DNA of 64,000 nucleotides, taken from the NCBI GenBank assembly GCA_026710825.1, contig JAPOQH010000045.1:1-64000 (forward strand). The letters run 5' to 3'. Under the pieces are notes generated by a model that saw only the letters and a list, made by a program, of their open reading frames with translations, did not search any database and was not told where the DNA came from. The DNA comes from Chloroflexota bacterium (lineage in GTDB: Bacteria > Chloroflexota > Dehalococcoidia > Lucifugimonadales > UBA3495). The position numbers and the translations under genes are program-made. This document shows positions 8,680-17,796 of this stretch, one piece after another. Every line of letters starts with the position of its first letter. Within the stretch, counting starts at the first letter, position 1.

Positions 8680-9351
8680 TTGCATGACTAGCTCCCACTG
8701 AATCAGGCTGGTTTTCGCTCCATCGCAATCTTGCAGGGTGAGGTCGCGGCGCAGGTGGTTGCGCCCGCCCGCGGGTTCACCCGAACCCCCTGCAACCCCG
8801 AGGCAAAGCGCCGACCCGTCCTCGGCTGCCAAACGGATCCTACCGCCATCTTCCAGCCGGAATCGCTGCCATGATCCACCGGCATCGCACGGCGACACCA
8901 TCACTTCTGAACCGTCCGCAGCTTGGATGGCGGTCAGGCATCTATCATGCTGAGTCAGCCGTATGCCGCCACCGTTGAGTTGGGAAAACAGCTGGTCATC
9001 CGACCCGGGTTTGCAGGTGTGCGCCTGCAATGGAGCGTCCAGCTGCAGGTTTGCTCCGAACCCCGCCACGTCGACGCAGTAACCCAGCGGATCGTCCAGG
9101 AAATCCACCAGCCGCAGCAACCCAGTTGCAGGGACCGGCGTATTGGCAGCCCGCAGGGTCGGTGTCGGTGGTGAGGACGTCTGCACTACCGTCGCATTCA
9201 GCGACTCCACAGCAACGGGCGTCGTCTCGGTTATCGGCTTGGTGGGCTGCTCAGGATCCGCGATGTCAGCGGTATTCGGCGTGTCGGAAGCGCAGCCAAT
9301 CAGGCACGCTGCGACCATGATTCCCAGCAGCGCCAGCGGCCAGGTCGTCAT
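8677..9351 (-). CDS. Lipoprotein with ricin-type beta-trefoil lectin domain
   Basis: 224 aa. The N-terminus is a lipoprotein signal peptide with lipobox LIGC at about residues 17-20, so it should be lipid-anchored on the outside of the membrane. A Thr/Pro/Ala-rich linker (about 21-75) leads to a beta-trefoil domain with paired Cys and CVDVAGFGAN..L and CLGVAG repeats typical of carbohydrate-binding ricin-B folds. Its start overlaps the M20 peptidase stop by four bases (ATGA), so it is the last gene of a PAC2-M20-lectin operon. Ligand unknown. Confidence 0.78.
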   Translation of the reverse strand: MTTWPLALLGIMVAACLIGCASDTPNTADIADPEQPTKPITETTPVAVESLNATVVQTSSPPTPTLRAANTPVPATGLLRLVDFLDDPLGYCVDVAGFGANLQLDAPLQAHTCKPGSDDQLFSQLNGGGIRLTQHDRCLTAIQAADGSEVMVSPCDAGGSWQRFRLEDGGRIRLAAEDGSALCLGVAGGSGEPAGGRNHLRRDLTLQDCDGAKTSLIQWELVMQ

Positions 9352-10679
9352 TCGTGGAAGCGTTGCAATAGCCGCAAGAGAGCTTCGGAACCGAATTCCA
9401 ACGCCGACACCGGCACGCGCTCGTTGGCGGCGTGGATGGTCTTTAGGAAATCAAAATCCGCCGGCAGGTTCATCGGCATCCAGCCGTAGGTCTGTATCCC
9501 CAGTTGCGCGAAGTGCCGCCCGTCGGTGCCCGCGGGCATGAGCATCGGCACCGACACCCCGTCCGGATCCTGCTCCGAGATAATATCGGACAGCGTGTCA
9601 AACAGGTCCAAGTTAAGGATCCATGGCTTGGGCTGGAAATTGACCGCACGGAATTCGATCGTCGGGCCGGCAATCTCCTGCAGTTCGCCCAGCAGATCCT
9701 CGGAATCGTAGCCGGGAAGCATCCGGCAGTCCAGATTGACGGTCACCTCGCTGGGGATCACGTTCGCCTTCTCGCCGCCGTTGATGATGGTGGCGTTGGC
9801 CGTGTGCCGGAAAAGCGGCTCCATCTCCTTGCCCACCGTCCCCATGCGCCGCAGCATGCTTCCGGTGAACGCAGGGTTCAACAGGAGTTTCAAAAACGCG
9901 CTGTCAGGCAGCGGCAAGCTGCCGGTCATCGCCTCGATCATCATCCGCGTCACGGGATGAATGTGGAATGGCAGGGCGGTGCGGTCCAGCTTGACCAGGA
10001 ACTGCGCCATTAGGGTCGGCGCGGTGTCGTGGTGCACCAACGAGCCATGGCCGCCGGGTCCACGCGCGATGGCCTCCACCCGACAACCCTGCTTTTCCGC
10101 CACCTGCACCATGTAGAACTTGCGGCCCCGGTAGGTCTTGCTGAACCCTCCGAACTCGCCAACCGCGTACCGAGCCCCCTCGAACAACTCGGGATGGGTA
10201 TTGGTGAGCCACGCGGCTCCGGTGTGCCCTCCCGCTTCCTCGTCGGAAACCAAGGCGAGAATCACGTCCCCGGGCAGATGGGTACCCTCGCGGTGGGCCC
10301 GGATGAAAGCGTCCATCATCATGGCGACGCCGCCTTTCATGTCCAGCGCGCCGCGGCCCCACACGTAGCCGTCCTGCAACCTGCCTTCGAACGGCGGCAC
10401 GTCCCAGGGTTGCGCCGCCGTTGGCACCACGTCGATATGCCCGTAGAGCAGCAGTGGAGGGGCGTTTCCGGTTCCCCGCAGCCGGCTGATCACGTTGACC
10501 CGGTCCGGGTCATCGCCCATCAACTCCGCGGGTATGCCAGCATCGGCCAGAACGTCCCGGCAATAAACGGCGCACTCGCGCTCGTTCCCCGGAGGATTCG
10601 TCGTATCGAATCGGATCAGCGTCTGGAGAAACTCCGCCACGTGGAGTCGCTCTCCGACCGTTGATCGCGGAACCGTCAT
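9348..10679 (-). CDS. M20 family metallopeptidase/deacylase
   Basis: 443 aa dizinc hydrolase of the ArgE/DapE/carboxypeptidase G2 type. Metal and catalytic motifs are clear: YGHIDVVP (His81, Asp83), GRGALDMKGG, and SDEEAGGHTG with the catalytic/ligand Glu pair. A bacterial exopeptidase dimerisation domain fills the middle. No signal peptide, so cytoplasmic. It starts 12 bases after the PAC2 gene. The family acts on amino-acid amides, peptides and acyl amino acids; the substrate cannot be read from sequence. Confidence 0.9.
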   Translation of the reverse strand: MTVPRSTVGERLHVAEFLQTLIRFDTTNPPGNERECAVYCRDVLADAGIPAELMGDDPDRVNVISRLRGTGNAPPLLLYGHIDVVPTAAQPWDVPPFEGRLQDGYVWGRGALDMKGGVAMMMDAFIRAHREGTHLPGDVILALVSDEEAGGHTGAAWLTNTHPELFEGARYAVGEFGGFSKTYRGRKFYMVQVAEKQGCRVEAIARGPGGHGSLVHHDTAPTLMAQFLVKLDRTALPFHIHPVTRMMIEAMTGSLPLPDSAFLKLLLNPAFTGSMLRRMGTVGKEMEPLFRHTANATIINGGEKANVIPSEVTVNLDCRMLPGYDSEDLLGELQEIAGPTIEFRAVNFQPKPWILNLDLFDTLSDIISEQDPDGVSVPMLMPAGTDGRHFAQLGIQTYGWMPMNLPADFDFLKTIHAANERVPVSALEFGSEALLRLLQRFHE

Positions 10680-10691
10680 TACAGCGATCCG

Positions 10692-11621
10692 CTAGGTGCG
10701 GGACGATCCGGGCTCGGTGTCGTCTCCGGCATCGTCGCCGTCCGTCGCGTTCAGGTTGACATCCAGTCCCTGGAGGAATTCCTCGATGCTTGACGGCAGC
10801 GGAGTCGACGGTTCGGGGCCGCTGCCCTCGCCGTACTCGCTGTCGTACATTTCCTCGATGCGGGTGAGGGTATCCCCGCTGGGGATTTGACCATCGTTGT
10901 CGGTCAATTCGTCGTACTGCTTCTGTCCTCGATCAGTCTGGGCGATGTATTCGGGGAAGTTGTACAAACGACACAGCACGTCCATCATCCTTGCCGCTCC
11001 CCGATAGTCGTCGTCCAGGTTCAGGTACTGCGGCAAATGCACCACAAACGCCCGCGTTTCCAGGCCCATCTTGGTGGCCGTTTCGGTGATGGTGTAGGTG
11101 ATCGTCGTCGGACCCTCGTAGTTGCTCGGCCTGGCATTCGCGATGTTGTAGTCCCGCTCCACGTTTTCCCCGGAACCCAAACCGGACACCACCAGCGGCC
11201 TCGTGTGGGGGACCATGTCGTACATGCCGCCGATCAGCGCATAGAGTTTCACCCCGAAATATTCGATGATCTCCAGCAGGGCGTCCGCATAATCTTCTCC
11301 GTAAAGGTGCGGTTCCAGCAGGTGCGCGGTCAGCAGATGCGGCCCATCCTCCGGGTTGGAGTAGCGGATGATTGTGTTGGGGATCGTGACTTCCCGATTC
11401 CCGCTGACCAGGTAAGACCGCGGACGATATCGCGTGAAATCGTAAAAGCGCCCGGGTCGGTGCAGACGTCCCAACTCCTTGCTCCGCAGGTGCCGTTCGA
11501 TGCGCCCCAACGACAGGCTGCCGACGTTTCCAACGTCGATCCAGGGGCGCAAGACCACCAGCATGTGCGGGTCTTTCAGTTCAGGGATCGGTTCCGCTAT
11601 GTCAAATTCGCCAATACGCAT
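10692..11621 (-). CDS. PAC2 family protein
   Basis: About 309 aa. PAC2 proteins are related to proteasome assembly chaperone 2 and in bacteria and archaea are cytoplasmic proteins of uncertain role. Visible family features: LRPWIDVGNVGSLSLG near the N-terminus, YALIGGMYDMVPHTRP and the later VVHLPQYLNLDDDYRGA block, then an acidic, low-complexity C-terminus (about 255-309). I start at the ATG at 11621 (MRIGEFDIAEP); a start at 11642 is also possible and no strong ribosome-binding site decides. First gene of the operon with the M20 peptidase and the lectin lipoprotein. Confidence 0.8.
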   Translation of the reverse strand: MRIGEFDIAEPIPELKDPHMLVVLRPWIDVGNVGSLSLGRIERHLRSKELGRLHRPGRFYDFTRYRPRSYLVSGNREVTIPNTIIRYSNPEDGPHLLTAHLLEPHLYGEDYADALLEIIEYFGVKLYALIGGMYDMVPHTRPLVVSGLGSGENVERDYNIANARPSNYEGPTTITYTITETATKMGLETRAFVVHLPQYLNLDDDYRGAARMMDVLCRLYNFPEYIAQTDRGQKQYDELTDNDGQIPSGDTLTRIEEMYDSEYGEGSGPEPSTPLPSSIEEFLQGLDVNLNATDGDDAGDDTEPGSSRT

Positions 11622-12032
11622 AAGTGGTGGGCAAGGTAACATCGGCGATATTTGGAGTCAAGAACATCCTCGCTTTCCACCTGGCCCTTCGATCGTCGTC
11701 CCACGGCAATGCAATCCGCCCATAGTAAGCCGGTCGAACCACAAACGAACGGTCCGCAAGGATACGCCCCGATTGTGGTCGTCCCCTTGTCCAGTGATAA
11801 TCAACTCGCCCTGGGGCTTTCCACTCAGTAGCGCCGTGCCAGCCCACGGAAAGTGGTAATATCGTCGCCGATTGCCATTCTGACTGCCATACCCACTGCC
11901 ATTGCTATCAACCTGGAAACTGCCAGATCTTTTTCACACCCCGCTGCAGTTGTCGCTTTCGATCAACGACACGCCCGTCAACCAATTGGATGAGGAATCA
12001 GATTCCCGCCGATCCCGCACCAGGTGAGCGTT
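11622..12032. other. Gene-free region with a degenerate intergenic repeat
   Basis: About 410 bases between divergent genes. It holds a degenerate copy of a repeat at 11705-11755 (see that entry). The short open frames here do not resemble proteins. The last 30 bases contain the ribosome-binding site of the MFS gene. Confidence 0.5.
11705..11755. repeat. Degenerate copy of an intergenic inverted-repeat element
   Basis: About 50 bases aligning to 28721-28770 (most positions identical, including AGCCGGTC followed by AACCAC). The 28721 copy is a clearer hairpin. The core resembles the widespread bacterial intergenic repeat containing GTCGAACCACGA. Confidence 0.5.
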
Positions 12033-13277
12033 ATGCAGGACGCCCAATCATCTACTCCGGTTGACCGATCCCACCTGCCCCTGGGAGGCCGCACCATCAT
12101 GCCCGGCCTGGCGTCGGGGCATGTCGTGTTTCACTGGGTGATCCAGAGCTTCATCGTCGTGCTGCCCGAAATCCAAGCCGCGTTCGGCCTCAGCGCGGTG
12201 GGCGTGGGCGGCCTGCTGTCGGCCCGCGAAGTGGCCGCCGGCATCGTCGCATTGCCCGGCGGCGTGGTCGTGGACATCGTCCGACGATTCTGGGGGTTGC
12301 TGCTGGCCGTGTGCCTCGCTGCGTGCGCTCTGGGATCCCTCGCCATCGGGATTTCGCCGATATACATACTCTTGCTGATTGGCATCGCCGTCGTGGCCGC
12401 GTCCCATTCCATCTGGCATTTGCCCGCATCCTCCTCGCTCTCCTATCACTTCGCCCAGCGGCGCGGTATGGCGCTGTCCGTCCACGGCGTGGGCGGCAGC
12501 ATCGGCGACGTGGCCGGCCCCATCGCCACCGGAGCCTTGCTGCTGTTGCTGACCTGGCAGCAACTGCTCAGCGTGTACGCCGCGGTGCCCTTGGTCCTGG
12601 CCGTCCTGGCGATGTGGGCATTCCGAAACATAGGACGAGTCAGTGGCGAAGAGCAGTCCGACATCGACCTGGCCAGCCGTGTGCAGGCAACTCGCGAACT
12701 GCTCAAGAACCCGGCGCTTTGGGGATTGATGACGGTGCGCGGCCTCCGATCCATGGCCCTGGTCTCGCTGGTGACCATCCTGCCTCTTTACCTGGACAAC
12801 GAGCTGGCTGTGAGCGTATGGAGCCGTGGATTCCACGTTGGCCTGCTGATCGCCGTGGGGCTGGTGGCCAAGACCGGTGCGGGCTACCTTTCCGACGGGT
12901 TCGGACGCAAACAGGTGCTGGTTCCGGGCCTGATCTGGTCCTGCATCATGGCGTTGGGCCTCGTTGTATTCGACGGCGGCATCATGTTCACCATCACCAT
13001 CGCGCTGCTCGGGCTGTTCCTCTACCCCGACCAGCCAATCCTCACCGCGACGATATTCGACGTTGTGGGTCGCGAGGTCGCTTCCACCGGCTTGGGCGTG
13101 GTGGCATTCGCGGCTTTCCTGATGGCGGCGGTGGCTGCCCCGATCGCCGGGGCGCTCTACGATTCGGGTGGGTTCTCGGCGGCCATGTATTTCATCGCCG
13201 CGCTGTTCGCAGTGTCCGCGGTGATATTCCTTGTGCTGCCGGTCGCCAACCGCGCCCCGGACCCGGACGCTGCCTGA
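12033..13277 (+). CDS. MFS transporter
   Basis: 414 aa, twelve predicted membrane helices, a major facilitator of the Oxalate/monocarboxylate or OFA-like type. The loop 2-3 region (GGVVVDIVRRFWG) and loop 8-9 region (GAGYLSDGFGRKQVL) are the usual MFS signature places. The ATG at 12033 has AGGTGAG just upstream; an in-frame GTG at 12024 is part of that site. It stands alone between PAC2 and an amidohydrolase, so the substrate is unknown. Confidence 0.85.
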   Translation: MQDAQSSTPVDRSHLPLGGRTIMPGLASGHVVFHWVIQSFIVVLPEIQAAFGLSAVGVGGLLSAREVAAGIVALPGGVVVDIVRRFWGLLLAVCLAACALGSLAIGISPIYILLLIGIAVVAASHSIWHLPASSSLSYHFAQRRGMALSVHGVGGSIGDVAGPIATGALLLLLTWQQLLSVYAAVPLVLAVLAMWAFRNIGRVSGEEQSDIDLASRVQATRELLKNPALWGLMTVRGLRSMALVSLVTILPLYLDNELAVSVWSRGFHVGLLIAVGLVAKTGAGYLSDGFGRKQVLVPGLIWSCIMALGLVVFDGGIMFTITIALLGLFLYPDQPILTATIFDVVGREVASTGLGVVAFAAFLMAAVAAPIAGALYDSGGFSAAMYFIAALFAVSAVIFLVLPVANRAPDPDAA

Positions 13278-13369
13278 TCCAACCAACGCCGCGCTCACAC
13301 CATCCGGACCGCAAGAAGTCCCGGCTCTTCCTCGAGTCCGGGGCTCTCGCTGATCGTGGCGTGGCGTCG

Positions 13370-14548
13370 TCAGCAGTTGCCCATCTCGGTTAGCCGTCCC
13401 TCCAACCAGGCGACGGCCCCGCCTTTGACCGTGGCATAGGTGTCCAGCCGGAGCGAACCGTCAACGTTGTGCCCGGCCATGTCGTGCCACACAAACCGTC
13501 CCTGTCGTTGCTCCCACACGGCGGCGTCGCCTTCCATGCCAACACCCAGCGACCCGATGCTGTCCTGCAGTCCCAGCACCTTGGCTGGCCGGCTGGTACT
13601 GGCCTCGACCGCGTCCGAGAGCGTCATGCCCATGGCGTGGAACTTGCTGACCAGGTCGTTCATCAGGTACACGATCCGGCCCGGCGGCGCAATGTGGATA
13701 TCGGTGCTTATGGTGTCGGGCACCATCCCCTGGTCCATCGCCGCCTTGACCACCTCGACGTCGCAGTGGACGCCGGCGTGGGCAACGTCCATGATCACGC
13801 CCCGGTCTGCGGCCGCCCGCACCTCGGGTCGAATCTTGCCGCCGTTGTCCAGGATGTTCTCGGGCAGTCCGTTGAACGCGTGCGTGGAAATGTCCCCCGG
13901 GCCCAGGTGCTCCAGCACATCGGGCAGCGGTATCGGCGTGCCGCTGACGTGTACCATCAACCGGACGCCCGCCTCCGTCGCCGCCTCTTTGGCTTTGGCC
14001 ATCGCTTCGTGAGCGTTCCAGCGGGCCACGGCGTCGTAATGCATCCGTACCTTGACCCCGAATATGAAGCCCGGGTTTTCCTTGATCGCCTGCACCGTTT
14101 GGCCCACGTCGATGATGCGCATGTCGTGCAGGCCGCCGCCCAGGGCGCGGTTCGCCGCCAGTCCGACGCCGCCAATATGCAGGAACGCGATCAGCCGGGT
14201 GCGGTGCGCCGGGAATACATAGTCGCGCATCGCGCCGTAGTTGAGGAATCCCGCGCTGCCGGCGTCAACCCCGGTGGTAACGCCGCTGCCCAGGCACGTC
14301 TGGTCCGCGTGCACTGCGCTCCCGCTGCCGCCGTGGTAAAAATGCCCGTGGAGGTCAATCAACCCCGGCGTAATCAGCTTCCCCGTCACATCAATTGATT
14401 GCGTCGCCATTGAAGGATCGATGCTGCCGGCCACCGCGGCGACCTTGCCGTCCTTGAATGCGACGTCCCGTGGTTCGTTGTTTATGCCCATGCCGGGATC
14501 CAGCAGGTTTCCGCCCGTCAGCGCCAGGTCATACAAAGCCGTCGTCAT
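13370..14548 (-). CDS. Amidohydrolase/deacetylase family metallohydrolase
   Basis: 392 aa enzyme of the amidohydrolase superfamily (dihydroorotase/D-aminoacylase-like group). The N-terminal small beta-domain leads to ITPGLIDLHGHF, whose HGH gives the first metal ligands. Later VHVSGTP and VAHAGVH supply His ligands and STDIH the catalytic Asp, so the site is complete. The ATG at 14548 has GGAGGG ten bases upstream; a TTG at 14557 is too close to that site. Substrate probably a cyclic amide or acyl amino acid, by family analogy only. Confidence 0.87.
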   Translation of the reverse strand: MTTALYDLALTGGNLLDPGMGINNEPRDVAFKDGKVAAVAGSIDPSMATQSIDVTGKLITPGLIDLHGHFYHGGSGSAVHADQTCLGSGVTTGVDAGSAGFLNYGAMRDYVFPAHRTRLIAFLHIGGVGLAANRALGGGLHDMRIIDVGQTVQAIKENPGFIFGVKVRMHYDAVARWNAHEAMAKAKEAATEAGVRLMVHVSGTPIPLPDVLEHLGPGDISTHAFNGLPENILDNGGKIRPEVRAAADRGVIMDVAHAGVHCDVEVVKAAMDQGMVPDTISTDIHIAPPGRIVYLMNDLVSKFHAMGMTLSDAVEASTSRPAKVLGLQDSIGSLGVGMEGDAAVWEQRQGRFVWHDMAGHNVDGSLRLDTYATVKGGAVAWLEGRLTEMGNC

Positions 14549-14598
14549 TGGAGACAATTCCCTCCGGTCCGAATATGGCGGTCGATGCCGTCTTTCAC

Positions 14599-14628
14599 AA
14601 AAAAAGGGGCGACCGTTCAGTCGCCCCT
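14599..14628 (-). terminator. Rho-independent terminator
   Basis: On the reverse strand a 9-bp perfect stem AGGGGCGAC with 6-base loop is followed by seven T. It lies 30 bases past the stop of the 14658 gene, so it ends that transcript. The stem is one of the GGGGCGA family hairpins. Confidence 0.8.
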
Positions 14629-14657
14629 ACAATACCGAAACCGTTACCAGCAGGCAA

Positions 14658-15131
14658 TCACTCCTCATCCCAATAGTAGTCCTCGGTGGTCAGGTTCTCC
14701 TGCCACCACCGCCGCAAGCGCGGCAGCACCAGTTCCTTGGGTTTGCGAAAGTCCGTTTCCACAAAGTCCAGGGAATCCGGCAGAGGACGAGCTTCCCACT
14801 TCTGGATTGCCTCCAGGACAAAACGCCGCACCATCTCCGGAGAGCGCGCTTCCAGGCGGCCCAACTGGTATGCCAGCGTCACCGCCATCTGCATCTGGCA
14901 GATCAGCGCGTGAGCGTCCTCCTCGCGCAGGTTCTCGGGCATCGCGCCGGATTGGTCGATAAAATCATCCAGTACTTGCCCAATGATCAACGGCGGATCG
15001 TTTTCGTCCTGCTCGGGCAAGAATTCGGTCAACCGGTCCGTCAGATCCGCCACGCCGTCCTCCGGCAGCGCGAACTGCGCCCATTGGTCGTCGCCGGATT
15101 CGGGGAGGGGGCTATGCTGATCGTCGCTCAT
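14658..15131 (-). CDS. Uncharacterised acidic protein
   Basis: 157 aa, not recognised. Mostly helical by appearance, acidic, with a Trp-rich end (RRWWQENLTTEDYYWDEE). No signal peptide, membrane segment or catalytic motif. It is followed by a clean terminator and preceded by a divergent promoter region shared with ybeY, so it is a single-gene unit. Confidence 0.7.
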   Translation of the reverse strand: MSDDQHSPLPESGDDQWAQFALPEDGVADLTDRLTEFLPEQDENDPPLIIGQVLDDFIDQSGAMPENLREEDAHALICQMQMAVTLAYQLGRLEARSPEMVRRFVLEAIQKWEARPLPDSLDFVETDFRKPKELVLPRLRRWWQENLTTEDYYWDEE

Positions 15132-15344
15132 GATGGGACTCTCAAGGGCTGATTTGGCCTACCGGAAGATCGATGCCCAGGCTCCGAGCCTCGGTCGGCG
15201 AGGATTGCCGATCCACGCAAACAATTGTATCACGAGGCTCCCCAATCCCGTCGTTGGACAGGCATCCAGCCGCCGGTTCCGCCGCTCTCAGCCCCCGCCA
15301 TTCGCCGGACGCTCCAAACCAGGATTCCGTACCAAATGCCCCCG

Positions 15345-15375
15345 TTGCTGCTTGTATCGCCATATTGCGTATAAT
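15345..15375 (+). promoter_or_regulatory. Candidate ybeY promoter
   Basis: TATAAT at 15370-15375 with a TTGCTG 19 bases upstream; the ybeY ATG follows 25 bases later. The wide spacer makes this a moderate call. Confidence 0.4.
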
Positions 15376-15400
15376 CCTCCGGCGAGGTTGCAAAGCCGCC

Positions 15401-15946
15401 ATGCCTACGAACCCACTGTCTGACATCACCGTCTCCGTACAGGCCGTCCTGGTCGACGGAGAGGCGGACGTGCCGCCGGCCGATTGGTGCGCCGCAGCTA
15501 TCCGGCATGGTTTGGCCCAGGTGCTCGCGCCCCAAACTATTGGCCAGGTCAGCCTCCTGATCACCGACGACGAGACCGTCCGCGACTTGAACCGGGAGTA
15601 CCGCGGCCTCGACCAGACCACCGATGTCCTGTCGTTCTCGGCCCAACACTCAGGCCACTGGGAAGGTACGGTTAACCCGGAAATTTCCGAACCCGACTGG
15701 CCCTCGGATTGGCCTTTGCCCGACGACGAGCCGCCGCCTCTCGGCGATATCGTGGTCTCCCTGCCCCAGGCCAAGCGCCAGGCTTTTCAACAGGGCATCC
15801 CCCTGCGGCGCGAACTCGCCCTCCTGCTCGTTCACGGCGCGTTACACCTCATGGGCCACGACCATTACGAAGACAATGAACGCCAGGCGATGCAGGATCT
15901 CGAACGCGCCGCGCTGGACGCCATCTTCGGCACGCCGGGGAATTAA
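15401..15946 (+). CDS. ybeY: Endoribonuclease YbeY
   Basis: 181 aa single-strand RNA endonuclease for 16S rRNA 3-prime maturation and ribosome quality control. The zinc motif HGALHLMGHDH (His145, His149, His155) is intact and DRNREYRGLDQTTDVLSF-type sequence (about 62-82) matches the family. An insertion of about 25 acidic/Pro-rich residues (SEPDWPSDWPLPDDEPPP) before the GDIVVSL strand is longer than usual. It opens a plus-strand run with the zincin and pgpA. Confidence 0.95.
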   Translation: MPTNPLSDITVSVQAVLVDGEADVPPADWCAAAIRHGLAQVLAPQTIGQVSLLITDDETVRDLNREYRGLDQTTDVLSFSAQHSGHWEGTVNPEISEPDWPSDWPLPDDEPPPLGDIVVSLPQAKRQAFQQGIPLRRELALLLVHGALHLMGHDHYEDNERQAMQDLERAALDAIFGTPGN

Positions 15947-15949
15947 CCC

Positions 15950-16330
15950 ATGCAGATGCCCCCTCACGAGTTCGAGCAGCACGTCCTGGCAGCCTACCAG
16001 CGGTTGCCCTCAAGCGCCCAGACCGCCCTGGACGACGGCAACATCGACATCGTGGTGGAGGACTGGCCCGGTCCCGAAGCCGAGGGCGCATTTGATCCCG
16101 ACCACGGGGACGGGACCCTGCTGGGCCTCTACGTCGGGGTCCCGCTCATCGACCGATACGGCGGCGAACCGATCCTGCCGGACTGCATCTACATCTACCG
16201 ACGCCCGATCCTGGAGGTTTGCGATTCATACGACACGGTGGTGGAGGAGATTCGCATCACATTGCTTCACGAAATTGGGCATTACCTCGGCCTGGGAGAG
16301 CAAGATCTGGAACGTCTCGGTTATGCGTGA
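15950..16330 (+). CDS. Metallopeptidase family protein (zincin, PF06262-like)
   Basis: 126 aa. Carries HEIGH (His107-His111) followed by LGLGEQDLERLGY, the hallmark of a small minimal zincin family (formerly DUF1025). These are probably cytoplasmic metal-dependent peptidases of unknown substrate. It starts 3 bases after ybeY and its end overlaps pgpA by 8 bases, so the three genes are co-translated. Confidence 0.85.
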   Translation: MQMPPHEFEQHVLAAYQRLPSSAQTALDDGNIDIVVEDWPGPEAEGAFDPDHGDGTLLGLYVGVPLIDRYGGEPILPDCIYIYRRPILEVCDSYDTVVEEIRITLLHEIGHYLGLGEQDLERLGYA

Positions 16331-16874
16331 ACTGCCGGGACCATCATGGACCGCTCGCGTCGCCTGGTTCGTAGGCTCTGGATTCGGTTGCGGATTATCA
16401 CCGCTCGCTCCCGGATCCGTGGGCTCGCTGGCAGCCGTCGCGATACTCTACCTTGTGTCGGCAGCCCTGCCGGATAGCCGGTTTCTCTGGCAGGATACCG
16501 CGCTGGCGGCCGTGCTATCCCTGCTGGGTCTCCCGGTCGGCATCTGGGCCACCGGCCGAATGTCCACTGAGCAACACCCCGACCCCGGCAGCGCGACCTG
16601 GGACGAGTTCGTCGGCATGTGGCTGACCTGCCTGTTCGTCCCTGTCCACTCGCTGGTCTGGCTGGCCGCCGCGTTCGTAGTTTTCCGGGCGTTCGACGTG
16701 GTGAAGCCATGGCCCTGCCGCCGGCTGGAACTGCTGCCAGCCGGCTGGGGCATCATGCTGGACGACGTGGGCGCGGGAATCTGGGGCGCGCTGGTGATGC
16801 TCTCCGGCATCCTGATCTGGCGGCTGATCGAACCCGTCGCGCCAGGCCCACTCCAAACCCTGCTGGCGTACTAA
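16323..16874 (+). CDS. pgpA: Phosphatidylglycerophosphatase A
   Basis: 183 aa membrane phosphatase converting phosphatidylglycerophosphate to phosphatidylglycerol. Family signatures are visible: GSGFGCGLSPLAPGSVGSLA near the start, the WDEFVGMW motif, and FRAFDVVKPWPCRRLE...GIMLDDVGAG. Several hydrophobic segments fit a membrane protein. It overlaps the zincin gene by 8 bases, and its TAA shares bases with the TAG of the convergent nfo gene, leaving no terminator space. Confidence 0.92.
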   Translation: MRELPGPSWTARVAWFVGSGFGCGLSPLAPGSVGSLAAVAILYLVSAALPDSRFLWQDTALAAVLSLLGLPVGIWATGRMSTEQHPDPGSATWDEFVGMWLTCLFVPVHSLVWLAAAFVVFRAFDVVKPWPCRRLELLPAGWGIMLDDVGAGIWGALVMLSGILIWRLIEPVAPGPLQTLLAY

Positions 16875-17734
16875 CCGGGGACGCCAACGCGCTCCCGGAT
16901 TGCCTTCAGGATGTCAACATTGGGTTTGTCCGGGCCCCGGCTGTCCTCACCGAACCCGGGAACCTCCAGGAAAAACGGCACGTCAGCGAACGCCGGATGG
17001 GACATTATGTTCGTGAACCCCTCCTCGCCGATCAACCCCTCGCCAATGTTGTCGTGGCGGTCGACCCCGGATCCGCATGGCCGCTTGGAATCGTTGGCGT
17101 GCACCGCGGTCAGACGATCCATTCCGATGTCCCGGTCGAACTCATCGATCATCCCGGCCACGCCCTCGGGGTTGGTCAGGTCGTAGCCCGCCGCGAACGC
17201 GTGCTGCGTGTCCAGGCAGATCCCCAGCCGTTCGCTGTCCACCGCACGCAGGACATCTCCCAACTCGCTGAACTTGGCGCCGATGTGCTGGCCCATGCCG
17301 GCCATGTTCTCCAGGCACAGGATCGGTCCTTCCGGCGTCTGATCAAGAACGCGGTTGATGCTCTCCACCACCTGCGGAAAGACACCGTCGTAGCCCGCGC
17401 CGCCATGACTGCCCGGATGGAATATGACGCCGCCGGCGCCGATCTGGTCCGCCAGTTGCATGTACTGCACCAGCGAGGTGACCGATTTCTCAACGTTTTC
17501 CGGGTTGGGGTTGCCCAGGTTGATCAGGTAGATGGCATGCAGGAATGGTGGCGCAAGGCCCGCCTCCGCGTTCTTCTCCTTGAAACCGTCCGCCTGCGCA
17601 TCGGTGAGCGGCTTGAAACGCCACGAGCGCGTCGATGAGCCAAATATCTGGACCCCCTCCGCGCCGATTTCGACGGCCCGGTCGACGGCGTTGCCAATTC
17701 CTCCGGCCGCGGATACATGAGCCCCGATGATCAT
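16871..17734 (-). CDS. nfo: Endonuclease IV (AP endonuclease)
   Basis: 287 aa TIM-barrel AP endonuclease for base excision repair. It begins MIIGAHVSAAGGI, a diagnostic start, and keeps the metal-ligand motifs FHPGSH, CLENMAGMG, ICLDTQHAFAAGYD, VHANDSK and GEGLIG. The ATG at 17734 is chosen because the family starts exactly there; an upstream in-frame ATG adds 11 non-conserved residues. Two further DNA-repair genes lie at 31.9-33.0 kb but not in the same operon. Confidence 0.96.
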   Translation of the reverse strand: MIIGAHVSAAGGIGNAVDRAVEIGAEGVQIFGSSTRSWRFKPLTDAQADGFKEKNAEAGLAPPFLHAIYLINLGNPNPENVEKSVTSLVQYMQLADQIGAGGVIFHPGSHGGAGYDGVFPQVVESINRVLDQTPEGPILCLENMAGMGQHIGAKFSELGDVLRAVDSERLGICLDTQHAFAAGYDLTNPEGVAGMIDEFDRDIGMDRLTAVHANDSKRPCGSGVDRHDNIGEGLIGEEGFTNIMSHPAFADVPFFLEVPGFGEDSRGPDKPNVDILKAIRERVGVPG

Positions 17735-17796
17735 TTTGTTTTCCTCGCTGAAGTTGGTACTGTTCACCGTAACACTATCACAACCCGCTCGCTCGA